This document shows, in pieces, positions 25,809-34,467 of a DNA stretch of 64,000 bases. The DNA is taken from positions 1-64,000 of the forward strand of contig RFNZ01000009.1 of the NCBI GenBank assembly GCA_009926935.1, written 5' to 3'. Each line of letters begins with the position of its first letter. The first letter of the stretch is position 1. The notes below the pieces were generated by a model. It was not told the DNA's origin. It did no database searches and was given only the letters and a program-made list of their open reading frames with translations. Position numbers and translations under genes: made by a program. The stretch is from Pseudomonadota bacterium (GTDB lineage Bacteria > Pseudomonadota > Alphaproteobacteria > Micavibrionales > UBA1664).

Positions 25809-26318
25809 TTAGGCTGCCGCGGTATTGGCTGTTTTGGCTTGCGCCAGATACTGTTCGCGGTACATCCCCTCAAAATCGACAGGATTGAGTAGCAGGGGCG
25901 GGTAACCTGCCTGCGAGGTGGTTTCAGCCAAAATTTGCCGCGCAAACGGGAAGGCAAGCTTCGGTACCTCGACCATCAAAAGCGGGTGGTGATGCTGGCT
26001 TGGTACTTCCTTGGCGATCGAGCAAACGACCGCATAATCAAGCTCAATCAGGAAAACCGGAGTTTCGGATCGCATGGCCGAGGCCTCGATGTGGAGCAAA
26101 ACCTCGTAAGTAGGGTTTCCACCCTGAGGCTGCTCGATATTCTTGGCATCCATGGTGACGTTGACGGTTGTCGTAGGCACCGCCTGCCCCGGCAAAAGGC
26201 TTTGCGGCGCATTGGGGTTTTCAAACGACAAATCCTTTATATATTGTGCATGGATGGTCAGCGGGACCATACGCGGCGTAGCTTGAACTGTGTCTGATGT
26301 CTCTTTTTGGTCGGTCAT
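25809..26318 (-). CDS. secB: Protein-export chaperone SecB
   Basis: A 169-residue tetrameric chaperone that holds precursors unfolded for SecA. After a polar N-terminus the family core runs from IHAQYIKDLSFENPNAP (about 22-38), through EVLLHIEASA, to FPFARQILAETTSQAGYPPLLLNPVDFEGMY near the C-terminus. Its position beside dnaQ is the alphaproteobacterial arrangement. It is transcribed divergently from the Tim44-like gene. Confidence 0.96.
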   Translation of the reverse strand: MTDQKETSDTVQATPRMVPLTIHAQYIKDLSFENPNAPQSLLPGQAVPTTTVNVTMDAKNIEQPQGGNPTYEVLLHIEASAMRSETPVFLIELDYAVVCSIAKEVPSQHHHPLLMVEVPKLAFPFARQILAETTSQAGYPPLLLNPVDFEGMYREQYLAQAKTANTAAA

Positions 26319-26386
26319 GGTCTTTTTCGTCGTTTTAGTAGGTTACTTGAAGTAGCATGCACAACGCTCAGGAACAAGGACAGCTT

Positions 26387-27091
26387 ATGGAAGCAGCAAA
26401 CACCATCCCCATGGATATCATCATCTACGCAGCTATTGCGGTCGTGCTGGTCGTCTGGCTGGGGCGCATTCTGGGCACGCGCCACGGGTCTGAGCGCCAA
26501 CGCCAGAACCCGTTTACATTGCCAACCCCGCAGCCCGAGGGGAAGACCCCTGAAAACATCACGGCTTCAAAACCTGTTCTGCCCCAAAACATCACAACCG
26601 ATATCGAGGCCGGGCTTGTCCAGATTTCTCTAGCGGATCGGAGCTTTGATCCCGCCCGTTTTGTCGAAAACGCCAAGGATGCATTCGCGATCGTCGTAGG
26701 TGCCTTTGCGGACGGAGACCGCGCAACCCTCAAAGACCTTCTCTCGCCATCCGTTTTCAGAAGCTTTGAAGGGGCGATCGAAGCGCGTGAACAGGCTGGT
26801 AAAAAAGTGATGACGGAAGTCCACGGTGTCAGCAGTGCCGATGTCATAGCGGCAAGGCTTGAGGGCAGCAAAGCTTATGTCACTCTGCGTTTCAAGGCAG
26901 ATGAAACCTATGTAGAATCCGACGCCTCGGGAAAAGTCGTAGCAGGCCATCCCGATAAGATCGTGACCATGACGGATGTTTGGGTTTTCAGCCGGGATGT
27001 AAAATCATCGGACCCGCGCTGGTTTGTGGTTGAAACACGGGATGACATAAAAGAGACGGAAGGCATGACCCTGCCTGACGCCGCCGCCTGA
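26387..27091 (+). CDS. Tim44/TimA-domain membrane-anchored protein
   Basis: A 234-residue protein with a single N-terminal membrane helix (about 8-26) followed by a polar linker and a Tim44-like C-terminal domain from about 85 onward (RFVENAKDAFAIVVGAFADGDRATLKDLLSPSVFRSF). Mitochondrial Tim44 tethers Hsp70 to the import channel; the bacterial homologues bind the membrane, with unclear partners. ATG at 26387 has AAGGA seven bases upstream. Gene order secB-tim44 is conserved in the class. Confidence 0.85.
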   Translation: MEAANTIPMDIIIYAAIAVVLVVWLGRILGTRHGSERQRQNPFTLPTPQPEGKTPENITASKPVLPQNITTDIEAGLVQISLADRSFDPARFVENAKDAFAIVVGAFADGDRATLKDLLSPSVFRSFEGAIEAREQAGKKVMTEVHGVSSADVIAARLEGSKAYVTLRFKADETYVESDASGKVVAGHPDKIVTMTDVWVFSRDVKSSDPRWFVVETRDDIKETEGMTLPDAAA

Positions 27092-27100
27092 GAAATAAGG

Positions 27101-27466
27101 TCAAGCTGCCTCGGGCAGCATACGTCCGAGGCGCTTACCAGCCAAAATATGTATGTGGAAATGCGGCACTTCTTGCCCGCCATTGGCCCCTGCATTGGCT
27201 ATCGTGCGATAACCGTCGGCATCAAGGCCCTTCTCGGCCACGATCTTACCGACCGCTGCAAAAAACGCGGCCTGCTCTGCTGCAGTGGCCTTCTGAGCAA
27301 AATCCGTCATCGAGACATACGCACCCTTGGGGATCACCAGAATATGCGTAGGTGCCTGTGGGTGGATGTCGTTAAACGCCAGTACATGCGCATCTTCGTA
27401 AACCTTGCTGCACGGGATCTCGCCCTTGAGGATACGGGCAAAAATATTATTGGTGTCATAGGCCAT
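27101..27466 (-). CDS. HIT family nucleotide-binding protein
   Basis: A 121-residue histidine-triad protein of the Hint branch. The HxHxH signature is seen as HFHIHIL near residue 107, and the N-terminal NIFARILKGEIPCSKVYED is typical. Hint proteins hydrolyse adenosine phosphoramidates. It ends ten bases from the convergent Tim44-like gene and starts four bases from the M29 gene stop, so it is likely in an operon with it. Confidence 0.93.
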   Translation of the reverse strand: MAYDTNNIFARILKGEIPCSKVYEDAHVLAFNDIHPQAPTHILVIPKGAYVSMTDFAQKATAAEQAAFFAAVGKIVAEKGLDADGYRTIANAGANGGQEVPHFHIHILAGKRLGRMLPEAA

Positions 27467-27469
27467 GGC

Positions 27470-28933
27470 TCACTCCTTGGATGGATATAGTTTTTGCCAT
27501 ACGGGCGGGCGTTCGTCAAAAGGCAGTGCGGCCCATCCGCGGTTGAGCACATCAAGCTCGGCTGCGGTAAAAATCCCGTTCTGCATGATAAGGGTACCGT
27601 CCGCATAAATCATGCCGGCCTTGCCGTACAGCATGGTCGTAATATCCCAGTGCAAAAGCGAGCGGTTGCCGTTATCAACCCGCACGGGGTCGCCCATGTA
27701 GTCTGTCATGGTATAGGCATCACCAAGCGCCACATGGAAAGAGCCCCCTATTTTCTCTGAAAGCAAAATACTGGCAACGTGTTGTTTAAGGTAAGGGTTG
27801 GTACCGATGCCGATTTCCCCAATCCGGCGGGACCCCTCATCGGTATCAATAGCGTGGTCGAGATGCTCCTGACCGGTTTCTGCGAGTGCTTCCTTCAGAT
27901 AGCCATTCTCGAATTTAAGGGTCAGGTTTTCCATGATATGGCCGTTATCGCCCTTGGCGGCAAAACGCCCCTTGGCCACGATCACGCCGTTTGTAGAGTC
28001 GATCGATGGCGCGCTGAAAACCTCGGACCCGGGGATGTTACGTGCAATCGTCGAGTTGCAAAAAGTAAACCCGTCGATGTTCATCGTAAGGTCCGTGCCG
28101 TCGCTGTTTGTAAAACGCAGCACCTTGGTCGCATTCAGTTTCTCGATGAGCCTATACTGCGCTTCCTTGATGGCATCCCAAGGCTGGTCACACATTTTGA
28201 AATAGAGATCAGTATAGGCTTCGTACGCAATACCGTCGACTGCCGCGTCACGCCTTGTGGGAACGGAGGTCAGTATCCACCGTACCGCGTGCGATCTTGC
28301 GCGGTCGCGGTAGGGTTTAAGAAGGGTCCGCAAAAGTTTCTGTTTATCATCCGGCCCTGAAAGGACGGCACGCTCCGGCAGATTTTGGTAAACCATGATC
28401 CGCGTCGTAATCGGCATGCGCATTTCAAGGGTATAGGCAGCAAGGGCTTCGACACCGCGTGCGTCCGTTGCTTCAAGTAGTACGGATAAAAAATTACCGT
28501 CATCCACATACACATCAAAACGCGGCGTATCGCGCACACATCTCTCAAAAAGCCGCGCCCCGATATAACGTGCCTGATCACCGATCTCGAGCAGGGGAAC
28601 TTCCTCGCTACTCTCGACAACGTAAAGCATATCCGCAAGGCGATCCTGCGTATCTCTTGGTGCGGGTGGTTCCTGAAAATCGGCCCAGTTTGACAGCGGG
28701 GCGGATGCTAGGCGTTCACGTAAGTCGCTATTGTTTTCAAGCCCGCAAAGGAAAATCTGTATGAGGCGCCGCGCTTTTTGTACGGCACCTATCGCCTCAT
28801 CTGTTGAAGTGTCTGTGACATAGCTTTGAATAACGGCGTTGATCTCGTTTTCCCACAAAGAGGGTTTTTCGAGAAAACGGCGCAGACGAACAAGATCATC
28901 CTGAAAGTACGGCGAGAGAGTCGATAGAATCAT
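27470..28933 (-). CDS. M29 family aminopeptidase
   Basis: A 487-residue metallopeptidase. Metal ligands of family M29 are visible in order: the glutamate in NIPGSEVF (about 311), the region EIGIGTNP (about 372), the histidine in GGSFHVALGDAY (about 398) and LHWD (about 428). The N-terminal 130 residues are longer than in AmpS-type enzymes and lack the typical motifs. The protein is cytoplasmic, releasing N-terminal residues from peptides with a dinuclear metal centre. Confidence 0.9.
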   Translation of the reverse strand: MILSTLSPYFQDDLVRLRRFLEKPSLWENEINAVIQSYVTDTSTDEAIGAVQKARRLIQIFLCGLENNSDLRERLASAPLSNWADFQEPPAPRDTQDRLADMLYVVESSEEVPLLEIGDQARYIGARLFERCVRDTPRFDVYVDDGNFLSVLLEATDARGVEALAAYTLEMRMPITTRIMVYQNLPERAVLSGPDDKQKLLRTLLKPYRDRARSHAVRWILTSVPTRRDAAVDGIAYEAYTDLYFKMCDQPWDAIKEAQYRLIEKLNATKVLRFTNSDGTDLTMNIDGFTFCNSTIARNIPGSEVFSAPSIDSTNGVIVAKGRFAAKGDNGHIMENLTLKFENGYLKEALAETGQEHLDHAIDTDEGSRRIGEIGIGTNPYLKQHVASILLSEKIGGSFHVALGDAYTMTDYMGDPVRVDNGNRSLLHWDITTMLYGKAGMIYADGTLIMQNGIFTAAELDVLNRGWAALPFDERPPVWQKLYPSKE

Positions 28934-28963
28934 AGGCGGAAATTATAAAGGACACCGCTACCC

Positions 28964-29521
28964 TCAGGAAGCGGATAACTTCTTGGTATAGTACCGACCT
29001 TCCACAAAGGCGCCGCCCACCATGGCGTAGTAGGGGTGGCGGCCCAAAAGCTCGTACCCGCGGCTTTCGTATAATTGGATGGCCGCCGTCATGCTCTCGC
29101 GGACATCAAGGTTGATGACGGTAAAGCCGGTCTTCAGGGCTTCCTGCTCAACCGTATCAAGCAAAAGGCTTGAAAGGCCGCGCCCACGCGCCCACGGGCT
29201 CACAAAAAGCCCGGTCAGCTGAACACTGTGTTTCTGCGCTTCGTTGTTGGCGGGTGGTTTGATAAGCTGACAAGTACCGCAAACAACGCCATCAAGCCGC
29301 GCCAAAAAAAGCATCCGCAGGGGCATCGCCACAACGCCGCGCCAGAAACGCTCCATGATATCGCGGGAGGGAAGCTGAACCCAGCCAAACCCGCCTCCTG
29401 CCTTAATGGCGGCGTCCGTCGCATCGCAAAGGTCGTTGAGATCGGCCTCCGATAAAGCGTGTGTCACGAGTTCGACGCCGAGTTCGGCGTTTTTATTCTG
29501 GGAATTTGGGCTCTGGCTCAT
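28964..29521 (-). CDS. GNAT family N-acetyltransferase
   Basis: A 185-residue acetyl-CoA-dependent acyltransferase. Motif A is visible as LTGLFVSPWARGRGLSSLLLDTVE (R/Q-x-x-G-x-G/A variant), followed by NLDVRESMTAAIQLYESRGYEL, motif B. The substrate is unknown. It stands in the same orientation as the M29 and HIT genes, with a 30-base gap. Confidence 0.88.
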   Translation of the reverse strand: MSQSPNSQNKNAELGVELVTHALSEADLNDLCDATDAAIKAGGGFGWVQLPSRDIMERFWRGVVAMPLRMLFLARLDGVVCGTCQLIKPPANNEAQKHSVQLTGLFVSPWARGRGLSSLLLDTVEQEALKTGFTVINLDVRESMTAAIQLYESRGYELLGRHPYYAMVGGAFVEGRYYTKKLSAS

Positions 29522-29593
29522 AAGGTTCAGGATAGCGCGAGAGTCATGAAAAAAAAGAAAATGTTAGAAAAAATTCGATGTTGTGTTGCAGCA

Positions 29594-30766
29594 CTAACGC
29601 AGGTCCGCACGGTCCTGCCAGCGACGAGGTTCGCGCACATACGTATCGTTTGCCGGCGGGGCGCTTGATGTTGGCGTGGGGGTGGAAGTGATGGGTGGCA
29701 CCGCGGGTTTTTCACCACGGGCCATATATTGGTCACGGCTTTTGATACCAAGCATAAGGAAGGCCGGTTCTACATGAGAAAATCTGCGCCGCTCGTATTT
29801 GGCGAGCACCTGAAGCGCACGACTGATGGAAAGTCTTGGCGTGGCCAGCACCCAAAAATCGCGCCCATCCTCAAGCATGGTTCGGTTATTGAGGGTCTCG
29901 CCCTCAAGCCCCTTCATCAAAAGGCCTGGAATGGCAGTATGAACGATAGAAGCGATCCCGCTCATTGATGGCAGCACGGCATCGACGGCACGGCCAAAAA
30001 GCTTGTGTAAGGCGTTTTCCTTGGCTTTTTCAACCTGCTTGTCCGTGACTCTAAAGAGGAACAGTCGCGGCGTATCTTTTGCTTGCCCGCCACGAAGTGC
30101 TTCGAGTTTTCGAATACCGCGTTTTTTCCGGCCCTCAAAAGTACGGTTTGCACGCCTCGCAAGATCAAGAACAAGTTGCCCTAAAGAAGAATCACGGTCA
30201 GATACCACGAAGCGTTTGCAGGACTGCACGGCGGATCGCGTATTAAACCAAAGCTGCCCGAGACCGGCTTGTCCGCGCAGTTCTTTTGCGGTTTCAAGAT
30301 AATGCAGTACATCAGCAATATCATGTGCCGGCACCGACAAGTAATCTTCTGCGCCTACAGTCTTGCGAAAAACGTCAATACCCATGAGGCCATTGGTGGG
30401 GTCTGATATCTGTGTGTTGAAGTCGTCGCTCAACCCGTCAAAACCAACAACATCTTTGCCCATATTGACGTTAACAAGAATGGGTTTGCCGGCAAGCAGT
30501 GCGGCTTTAAAACTTTCATGGATTTTCGCGTCATGCGGGTTTTCGGTGTAGTCGCATCCGTCCATGTGGGTAGCCCTGAAATGGGCAACCTTGTCATACC
30601 CGCCATTAGTCTTTGTAGCACGCACATGGACAGCGGGCCCGCCACACTGCGTGCAGCATAGCCTGTCCTCGGCAGCGAAGGTCACGTACTCGTGTTTCGT
30701 GTGCTCATCGGCTCGGATGACCTTAAAACCATCCCCGTGCTTGTCTTTAAGTCGTGCGGAAAGCAT
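29594..30766 (-). CDS. Protein with N-terminal CoiA-like zinc-binding region
   Basis: A 390-residue soluble protein. Residues 38-75 hold CTQCGG...HFRATHMDGCDY, a Cys2-His-His-Cys pattern like the N-terminal zinc region of competence protein CoiA and related nuclease-like proteins. The middle (about 150-290) is basic with coiled helices, and the last 50 residues are Pro/Thr-rich and disordered. I do not see an intact nuclease motif. It could be a DNA-related accessory protein, but that is conjecture. The frame is open from 30766 with ATG. Confidence 0.6.
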   Translation of the reverse strand: MLSARLKDKHGDGFKVIRADEHTKHEYVTFAAEDRLCCTQCGGPAVHVRATKTNGGYDKVAHFRATHMDGCDYTENPHDAKIHESFKAALLAGKPILVNVNMGKDVVGFDGLSDDFNTQISDPTNGLMGIDVFRKTVGAEDYLSVPAHDIADVLHYLETAKELRGQAGLGQLWFNTRSAVQSCKRFVVSDRDSSLGQLVLDLARRANRTFEGRKKRGIRKLEALRGGQAKDTPRLFLFRVTDKQVEKAKENALHKLFGRAVDAVLPSMSGIASIVHTAIPGLLMKGLEGETLNNRTMLEDGRDFWVLATPRLSISRALQVLAKYERRRFSHVEPAFLMLGIKSRDQYMARGEKPAVPPITSTPTPTSSAPPANDTYVREPRRWQDRADLR

Positions 30767-30810
30767 GGTGTTTTTTACACTATGTAAAAGTATTCTGCAA
30801 CTTCATGAGC

Positions 30811-31335
30811 TTAACCCCGCGCCCGCCTCAGATAAACATAGAAAGCGCCACCCCCGCCGTGACGGCCTTTGGCAGGCGTAGCCTTAAGCACAAAAGGGGC
30901 CAGGGCGGGTGAGTCCAGCCAGTCGGTCAGGTTGTTGCGCAAAACCCCGCCTCCACGGCTGCCCTTGCCTGTAATGACAAGGACACACCGCATACCCCGC
31001 TTATGAGCCGCGGGTATAAAAGCATTGAGTGCATCAATAGCCTGCGCCTGACTATGCCCATGAAGGTCAAGAACGGCTTCTATCGCCATTTGCCCGCGTT
31101 CCAGTTTTTGCAGGGTTCTGCGGTCAAGATCACGGGAAAGGGAAGGGTTATCCGGCAACGCCCTATCCGGCACAACGGCTGTATGCTGGGGCAACTTGTG
31201 GCGCTTGGCCTCAGGCGGTGTGGCCTTGGGTGCAGGGGGCACGCGGCCATCAAGCGGCTTTACATCTTGTGTTACAAGCTGCCAGAGCGCCTCATCCTCG
31301 TCGTCCTTGTCTTTGCCGCGTCGCGCCATTTCCAT
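30811..31335 (-). CDS. Smr domain protein
   Basis: A 174-residue protein. The C-terminal 85 residues are an Smr domain with LDLHGHSQAQAIDAL (DLHG motif), VLVITGKGSRGGGVLR and the C-terminal GGGGAFYVYLRR. Such domains nick DNA or RNA, and in alphaproteobacteria this gene usually follows mltA near secB. The N-terminal half is a charged linker. The start is uncertain among ATGs at 31365, 31335 and 31329; none has a good ribosome site. Confidence 0.88.
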   Translation of the reverse strand: MEMARRGKDKDDEDEALWQLVTQDVKPLDGRVPPAPKATPPEAKRHKLPQHTAVVPDRALPDNPSLSRDLDRRTLQKLERGQMAIEAVLDLHGHSQAQAIDALNAFIPAAHKRGMRCVLVITGKGSRGGGVLRNNLTDWLDSPALAPFVLKATPAKGRHGGGGAFYVYLRRARG

Positions 31336-31400
31336 TTCGCCATAAATCTGCTTTAACTTGATCATAGAGTGAGTAAGCAACGGAAAAAAGACCGGAGACC

Positions 31401-32147
31401 ATGACTCGTTTCACACTTCTTGCCCTTTTCGTGACTTTTCTGTTGGCGGCTCCACTTGCAATGGCCGAGGATACAGCTGCGCCGGAAAAGCCGAAATCAG
31501 CAACCCCGACGCTCCTGCTCAAGCAATATCAGGCATCTCACCCTGAAAAATTTCTGCTTGCCTTCAACAAGATAGCCAAGCTCCAGCCCGACTTTCTGGA
31601 ATGGGCCAAAAAATCGCCCTTCCTCAAGGATGCCAAGGAATCCGACAAGGACGTAATTATAAACCGCGAGAGCAACAGGCTCTCCCAGGCTTTTTCAGCC
31701 ATGACGCCGGATGAAGCACTGGTGGTTCATGTCAATATCCGGTTCGATGATTACAGCACGCTTCAGGAGGTGTTGAACCTGAGCGAGTTTACGCCAAAAA
31801 CTTTTTTCAGCTTTTCTATCTACGATCAGAATGTCGCAGTCGTACCGAAAGACATCGCCAAATTTGGCACCATCAACATGCCAAAAGCCGACATGGATGA
31901 AATGCTCTCCAAAGCACAGGGCAGCGACGTGAAGGCTGAAATCCTTTTAAAACCGGTCGTAGCCGACGCACGCGAAACATTTAAAATAGGCAGTACGCCT
32001 TATTGGCTCCTTCTGTCCGAAATAGGCGAGATCAGGTTCTGGTCGGACAAGCCCGAACCCCAGCTCCTCTGGATGTACCGCGCTGACTGGTACAAACCGA
32101 AAGAGGACAAGGCCCTGATGGATCTCAAGGGTGCAGGTGGATTATAG
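31401..32147 (+). CDS. Exported hypothetical protein
   Basis: A 248-residue protein with a signal peptide ending in PLAMA at residues 18-22 and a GGAG upstream of the ATG. The mature part is mixed alpha/beta with ESNRLSQAFSAMTPDEALVVHVNIRFDDYS and a tryptophan-rich C-terminus. The arrangement reminds me of secreted DUF4852-type proteins, but this is not certain. It is followed eight bases later by another gene in the same direction. Confidence 0.65.
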   Translation: MTRFTLLALFVTFLLAAPLAMAEDTAAPEKPKSATPTLLLKQYQASHPEKFLLAFNKIAKLQPDFLEWAKKSPFLKDAKESDKDVIINRESNRLSQAFSAMTPDEALVVHVNIRFDDYSTLQEVLNLSEFTPKTFFSFSIYDQNVAVVPKDIAKFGTINMPKADMDEMLSKAQGSDVKAEILLKPVVADARETFKIGSTPYWLLLSEIGEIRFWSDKPEPQLLWMYRADWYKPKEDKALMDLKGAGGL

Positions 32148-32155
32148 GGAGGGAA

Positions 32156-32713
32156 ATGCCGCGGATCGACCAGCCAACGACGCCTTTCGTGGCCTCACGC
32201 GACCCCCGAAAAACCGAGGATACGGACACACGGCAGGCGCTCCAGCGTCATGACCCCGAGTTTCATAAAAAGAAAAAAGACGAAAAAGAGGAAGGCGGTT
32301 TCAAAGACCCGTATGAAGACCTGACGGATGTCTCGGTCGCGGCCCTGCGCAACTTCCTGCTGGGCCTTCTGGACCGTCTGCCGCAAGCGGAGGATACACA
32401 AAACACCGTAGCCGCCCCCCAGCAGGAAACACGGCCTGCAGCAAATCCAAAGGCGGCTGCAGCCATCAACGCCTACCAAACAGGCGCAAGCCGCGGGGCT
32501 TCAGGGCCAGCGCCGGCACCCATCCAGCAACCAAAGTCACAAACAAGCGCGCTGGATACCGCAGCATCAAACCTGGACCGTGCAACACTTCTGGAACTGA
32601 TCCGTGACCTTGATCGCCTCGCGGCCGAGGGCGTAAACGCGATCTCTCTCGAAAAAGGCGCAGGGGGTTTTCTTGAAAACATACGCATGGCTGTTACAAG
32701 GGCGCGCGGATAA
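32156..32713 (+). CDS. Hypothetical hydrophilic protein
   Basis: A 185-residue protein. It has a charged lysine/glutamate segment (KKKKDEKEEGG, about 37-47), a central low-complexity Ala/Pro/Gln linker (about 80-125) and an amphipathic C-terminal helix region. It has no signal peptide and no known domain. GGGAGGGAA precedes the ATG. It is likely cotranscribed with the exported protein upstream. Confidence 0.6.
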   Translation: MPRIDQPTTPFVASRDPRKTEDTDTRQALQRHDPEFHKKKKDEKEEGGFKDPYEDLTDVSVAALRNFLLGLLDRLPQAEDTQNTVAAPQQETRPAANPKAAAAINAYQTGASRGASGPAPAPIQQPKSQTSALDTAASNLDRATLLELIRDLDRLAAEGVNAISLEKGAGGFLENIRMAVTRARG

Positions 32714-32996
32714 TCTCGCGAGGTGCATAAAATCTTTTTTGTTTCCCGGACGATTCAGATAGAATCAGATTATTAGGTTCCTCCAAGCTACGGTGATCCG
32801 CCGTTGTCCCAGCCAGTCCAGGCATCCCATCCCGACCTCTTCCGCCCCGAACCTCTGGGCGTACCGCAAAACGCATCCATATTTTTAGTGCCCTCGTACG
32901 ATCGTACGCCGTTCCACATGTTGGGTCGGCGCCGAAACGACGTAGGGCCTGTTCCTGTTTCTTAAAAACTCAAACCCAAACGAAAAGGAATCGCCC
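32714..32996. other. Intergenic region upstream of phoH
   Basis: A 283-bp gap without a credible gene. It is AT-rich at 32720-32780 and contains one perfect 14-bp palindrome at 32895-32908, about 90 bases before phoH. Nothing else stands out. Confidence 0.6.
32895..32908. promoter_or_regulatory. Perfect 14-bp palindrome upstream of phoH
   Basis: CGTACGATCGTACG is fully self-complementary and lies in the phoH upstream region. It has the shape of a dimeric regulator operator; no regulator can be named. Confidence 0.4.
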
Positions 32997-33764
32997 ATGA
33001 GCAAAATGTCCCGGAAAGCCCAAAAACAGCACAGCTTCCGCAGCATCAAGGGTGGTAAACCGCACAACGACATGGGATACCCCGCAGAAGACACGGGCTG
33101 GGATCCGCTCGCAGGCCAGATCGACAGAAACCGCGACCAGTCATACATCAAAACCGTGAAGCCACGCACGGAAGGCCAAAAGGAGCTGATGGACAGCATC
33201 AAGCATCACGCCCTGACGCTAGCGATAGGCCCCGCCGGTACCGGTAAAACCTACCTTGCCATCTCGGCAGCCGTGGAAGCCCTTGAAGAAGAGCGGGTAG
33301 ACCGCATCATCCTTTCAAGACCGGCAATGGAAGCGGGTGAGAGCATCGGATTCCTGCCCGGCGATATGCACGAGAAAATGGCCCCATACCTGCGTCCTTT
33401 ATATGACGCGCTGGGTGACAGGCTGGGCGGCAAGCGTGTACGGCAGTACATGGATGACGGCACGATCGAGATCGCGCCTATCGGCTTCATGCGCGGGCGT
33501 ACCCTCAACAACGCGTTCATTGTTGTGGACGAGGCACAAAACTGCACGTACCAGCAGCTTAAAATGTTGCTTTCCCGCCTTGGCTGGAACTCGACGATGG
33601 TGGTCACAGGCGACCCCGAGCAATCGGATCTGCTTCCCGGCCTTTCCGGCCTCTCGCAGGTATCGGACAAGCTGGTTAAGTGCCCGAACATCGGCATCGT
33701 AAAGCTCAAGGCATCGGATATCGTGCGCCATCCGCTGGTTGCCGAAATGCTCTCGGTGCTCTAG
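32997..33764 (+). CDS. phoH: PhoH family ATPase
   Basis: A 255-residue P-loop protein, short like Escherichia coli PhoH rather than YbeZ. Walker A GPAGTGKT at 78-85, SRPAMEAGESIGFLPGD at about 104-120 and the Walker B IVVDEAQNC near 178-186 are diagnostic. The family is linked to RNA metabolism and phosphate stress; the exact role here is unknown. An AGGA lies eight bases before the ATG. A Sco gene follows 11 bases later. Confidence 0.94.
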   Translation: MSKMSRKAQKQHSFRSIKGGKPHNDMGYPAEDTGWDPLAGQIDRNRDQSYIKTVKPRTEGQKELMDSIKHHALTLAIGPAGTGKTYLAISAAVEALEEERVDRIILSRPAMEAGESIGFLPGDMHEKMAPYLRPLYDALGDRLGGKRVRQYMDDGTIEIAPIGFMRGRTLNNAFIVVDEAQNCTYQQLKMLLSRLGWNSTMVVTGDPEQSDLLPGLSGLSQVSDKLVKCPNIGIVKLKASDIVRHPLVAEMLSVL

Positions 33765-33775
33765 ATAAACGGGGC

Positions 33776-34384
33776 ATGACCCCAAAAATTCGCATCATCA
33801 TAAGCGTGCTGGTGGGGGTGGCCTTGGCCGCCCTCATCGCTTTTGTGCAAACCCCGAAGCCCGAGGCAGGCGGCATACTGGGCAAACCCTTCGGCGGCAA
33901 TTTTGCGGGCCTCACGGACGAGGACGGAAAACCCGTGACAGCAGAGAGCTTTGCCGGCCAGTACGAGCTTGTCTTTTTCGGTTTTACCTATTGCCCGTCA
34001 ATCTGCCCGACGGAGCTTCAGAAAATAGCGAGCGTCCTCAAAAAACTGCCACCGGCGGATGCGGCCAAAATCACGCCCATCTTTGTCAGTGTTGACCCCG
34101 AACGCGATACGCCAAAACTCCTTAAGGATTACACGGCCCTGCATCACCCCGCCATTATTGGCCTGACGGGGACAGAAGCCGCTATCGAAAAAGTCAAAAA
34201 GGACTGGAAGGTCTATGCCGCCAAAACCACGCAAGATGGTATGAGCACCTATATGGTGGATCACTCGGCTTTCCTGTATTTCAGGGCACCCGACGGGCGG
34301 CTTCTGGGCCTTTTCAGCACAACCGACACACCCGCAGCAGTGCTTGAATCCGTTAAGGCTTCCTTAACACAAGACAACCCTTAA
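33776..34384 (+). CDS. SCO1/SenC copper chaperone
   Basis: A 202-residue membrane-anchored thioredoxin-fold protein. An N-terminal helix (about 6-24) anchors the domain in the periplasm. Copper ligands Cys73 and Cys77 (FTYCPSICP) and His163 (VDHSAF) are all present. Sco proteins deliver copper to the CuA site of cytochrome oxidase. The ATG at 33776 gives the expected anchor; the open frame extends back into phoH. Confidence 0.93.
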   Translation: MTPKIRIIISVLVGVALAALIAFVQTPKPEAGGILGKPFGGNFAGLTDEDGKPVTAESFAGQYELVFFGFTYCPSICPTELQKIASVLKKLPPADAAKITPIFVSVDPERDTPKLLKDYTALHHPAIIGLTGTEAAIEKVKKDWKVYAAKTTQDGMSTYMVDHSAFLYFRAPDGRLLGLFSTTDTPAAVLESVKASLTQDNP

Positions 34385-34467
34385 ATGATGCTTTGCCAAA
34401 GCCCCCTGTTTTTTGGTAAAATAAACAAAACAAGACCCGATTTGGGGTATGGCAGGGTATTAGAGGC

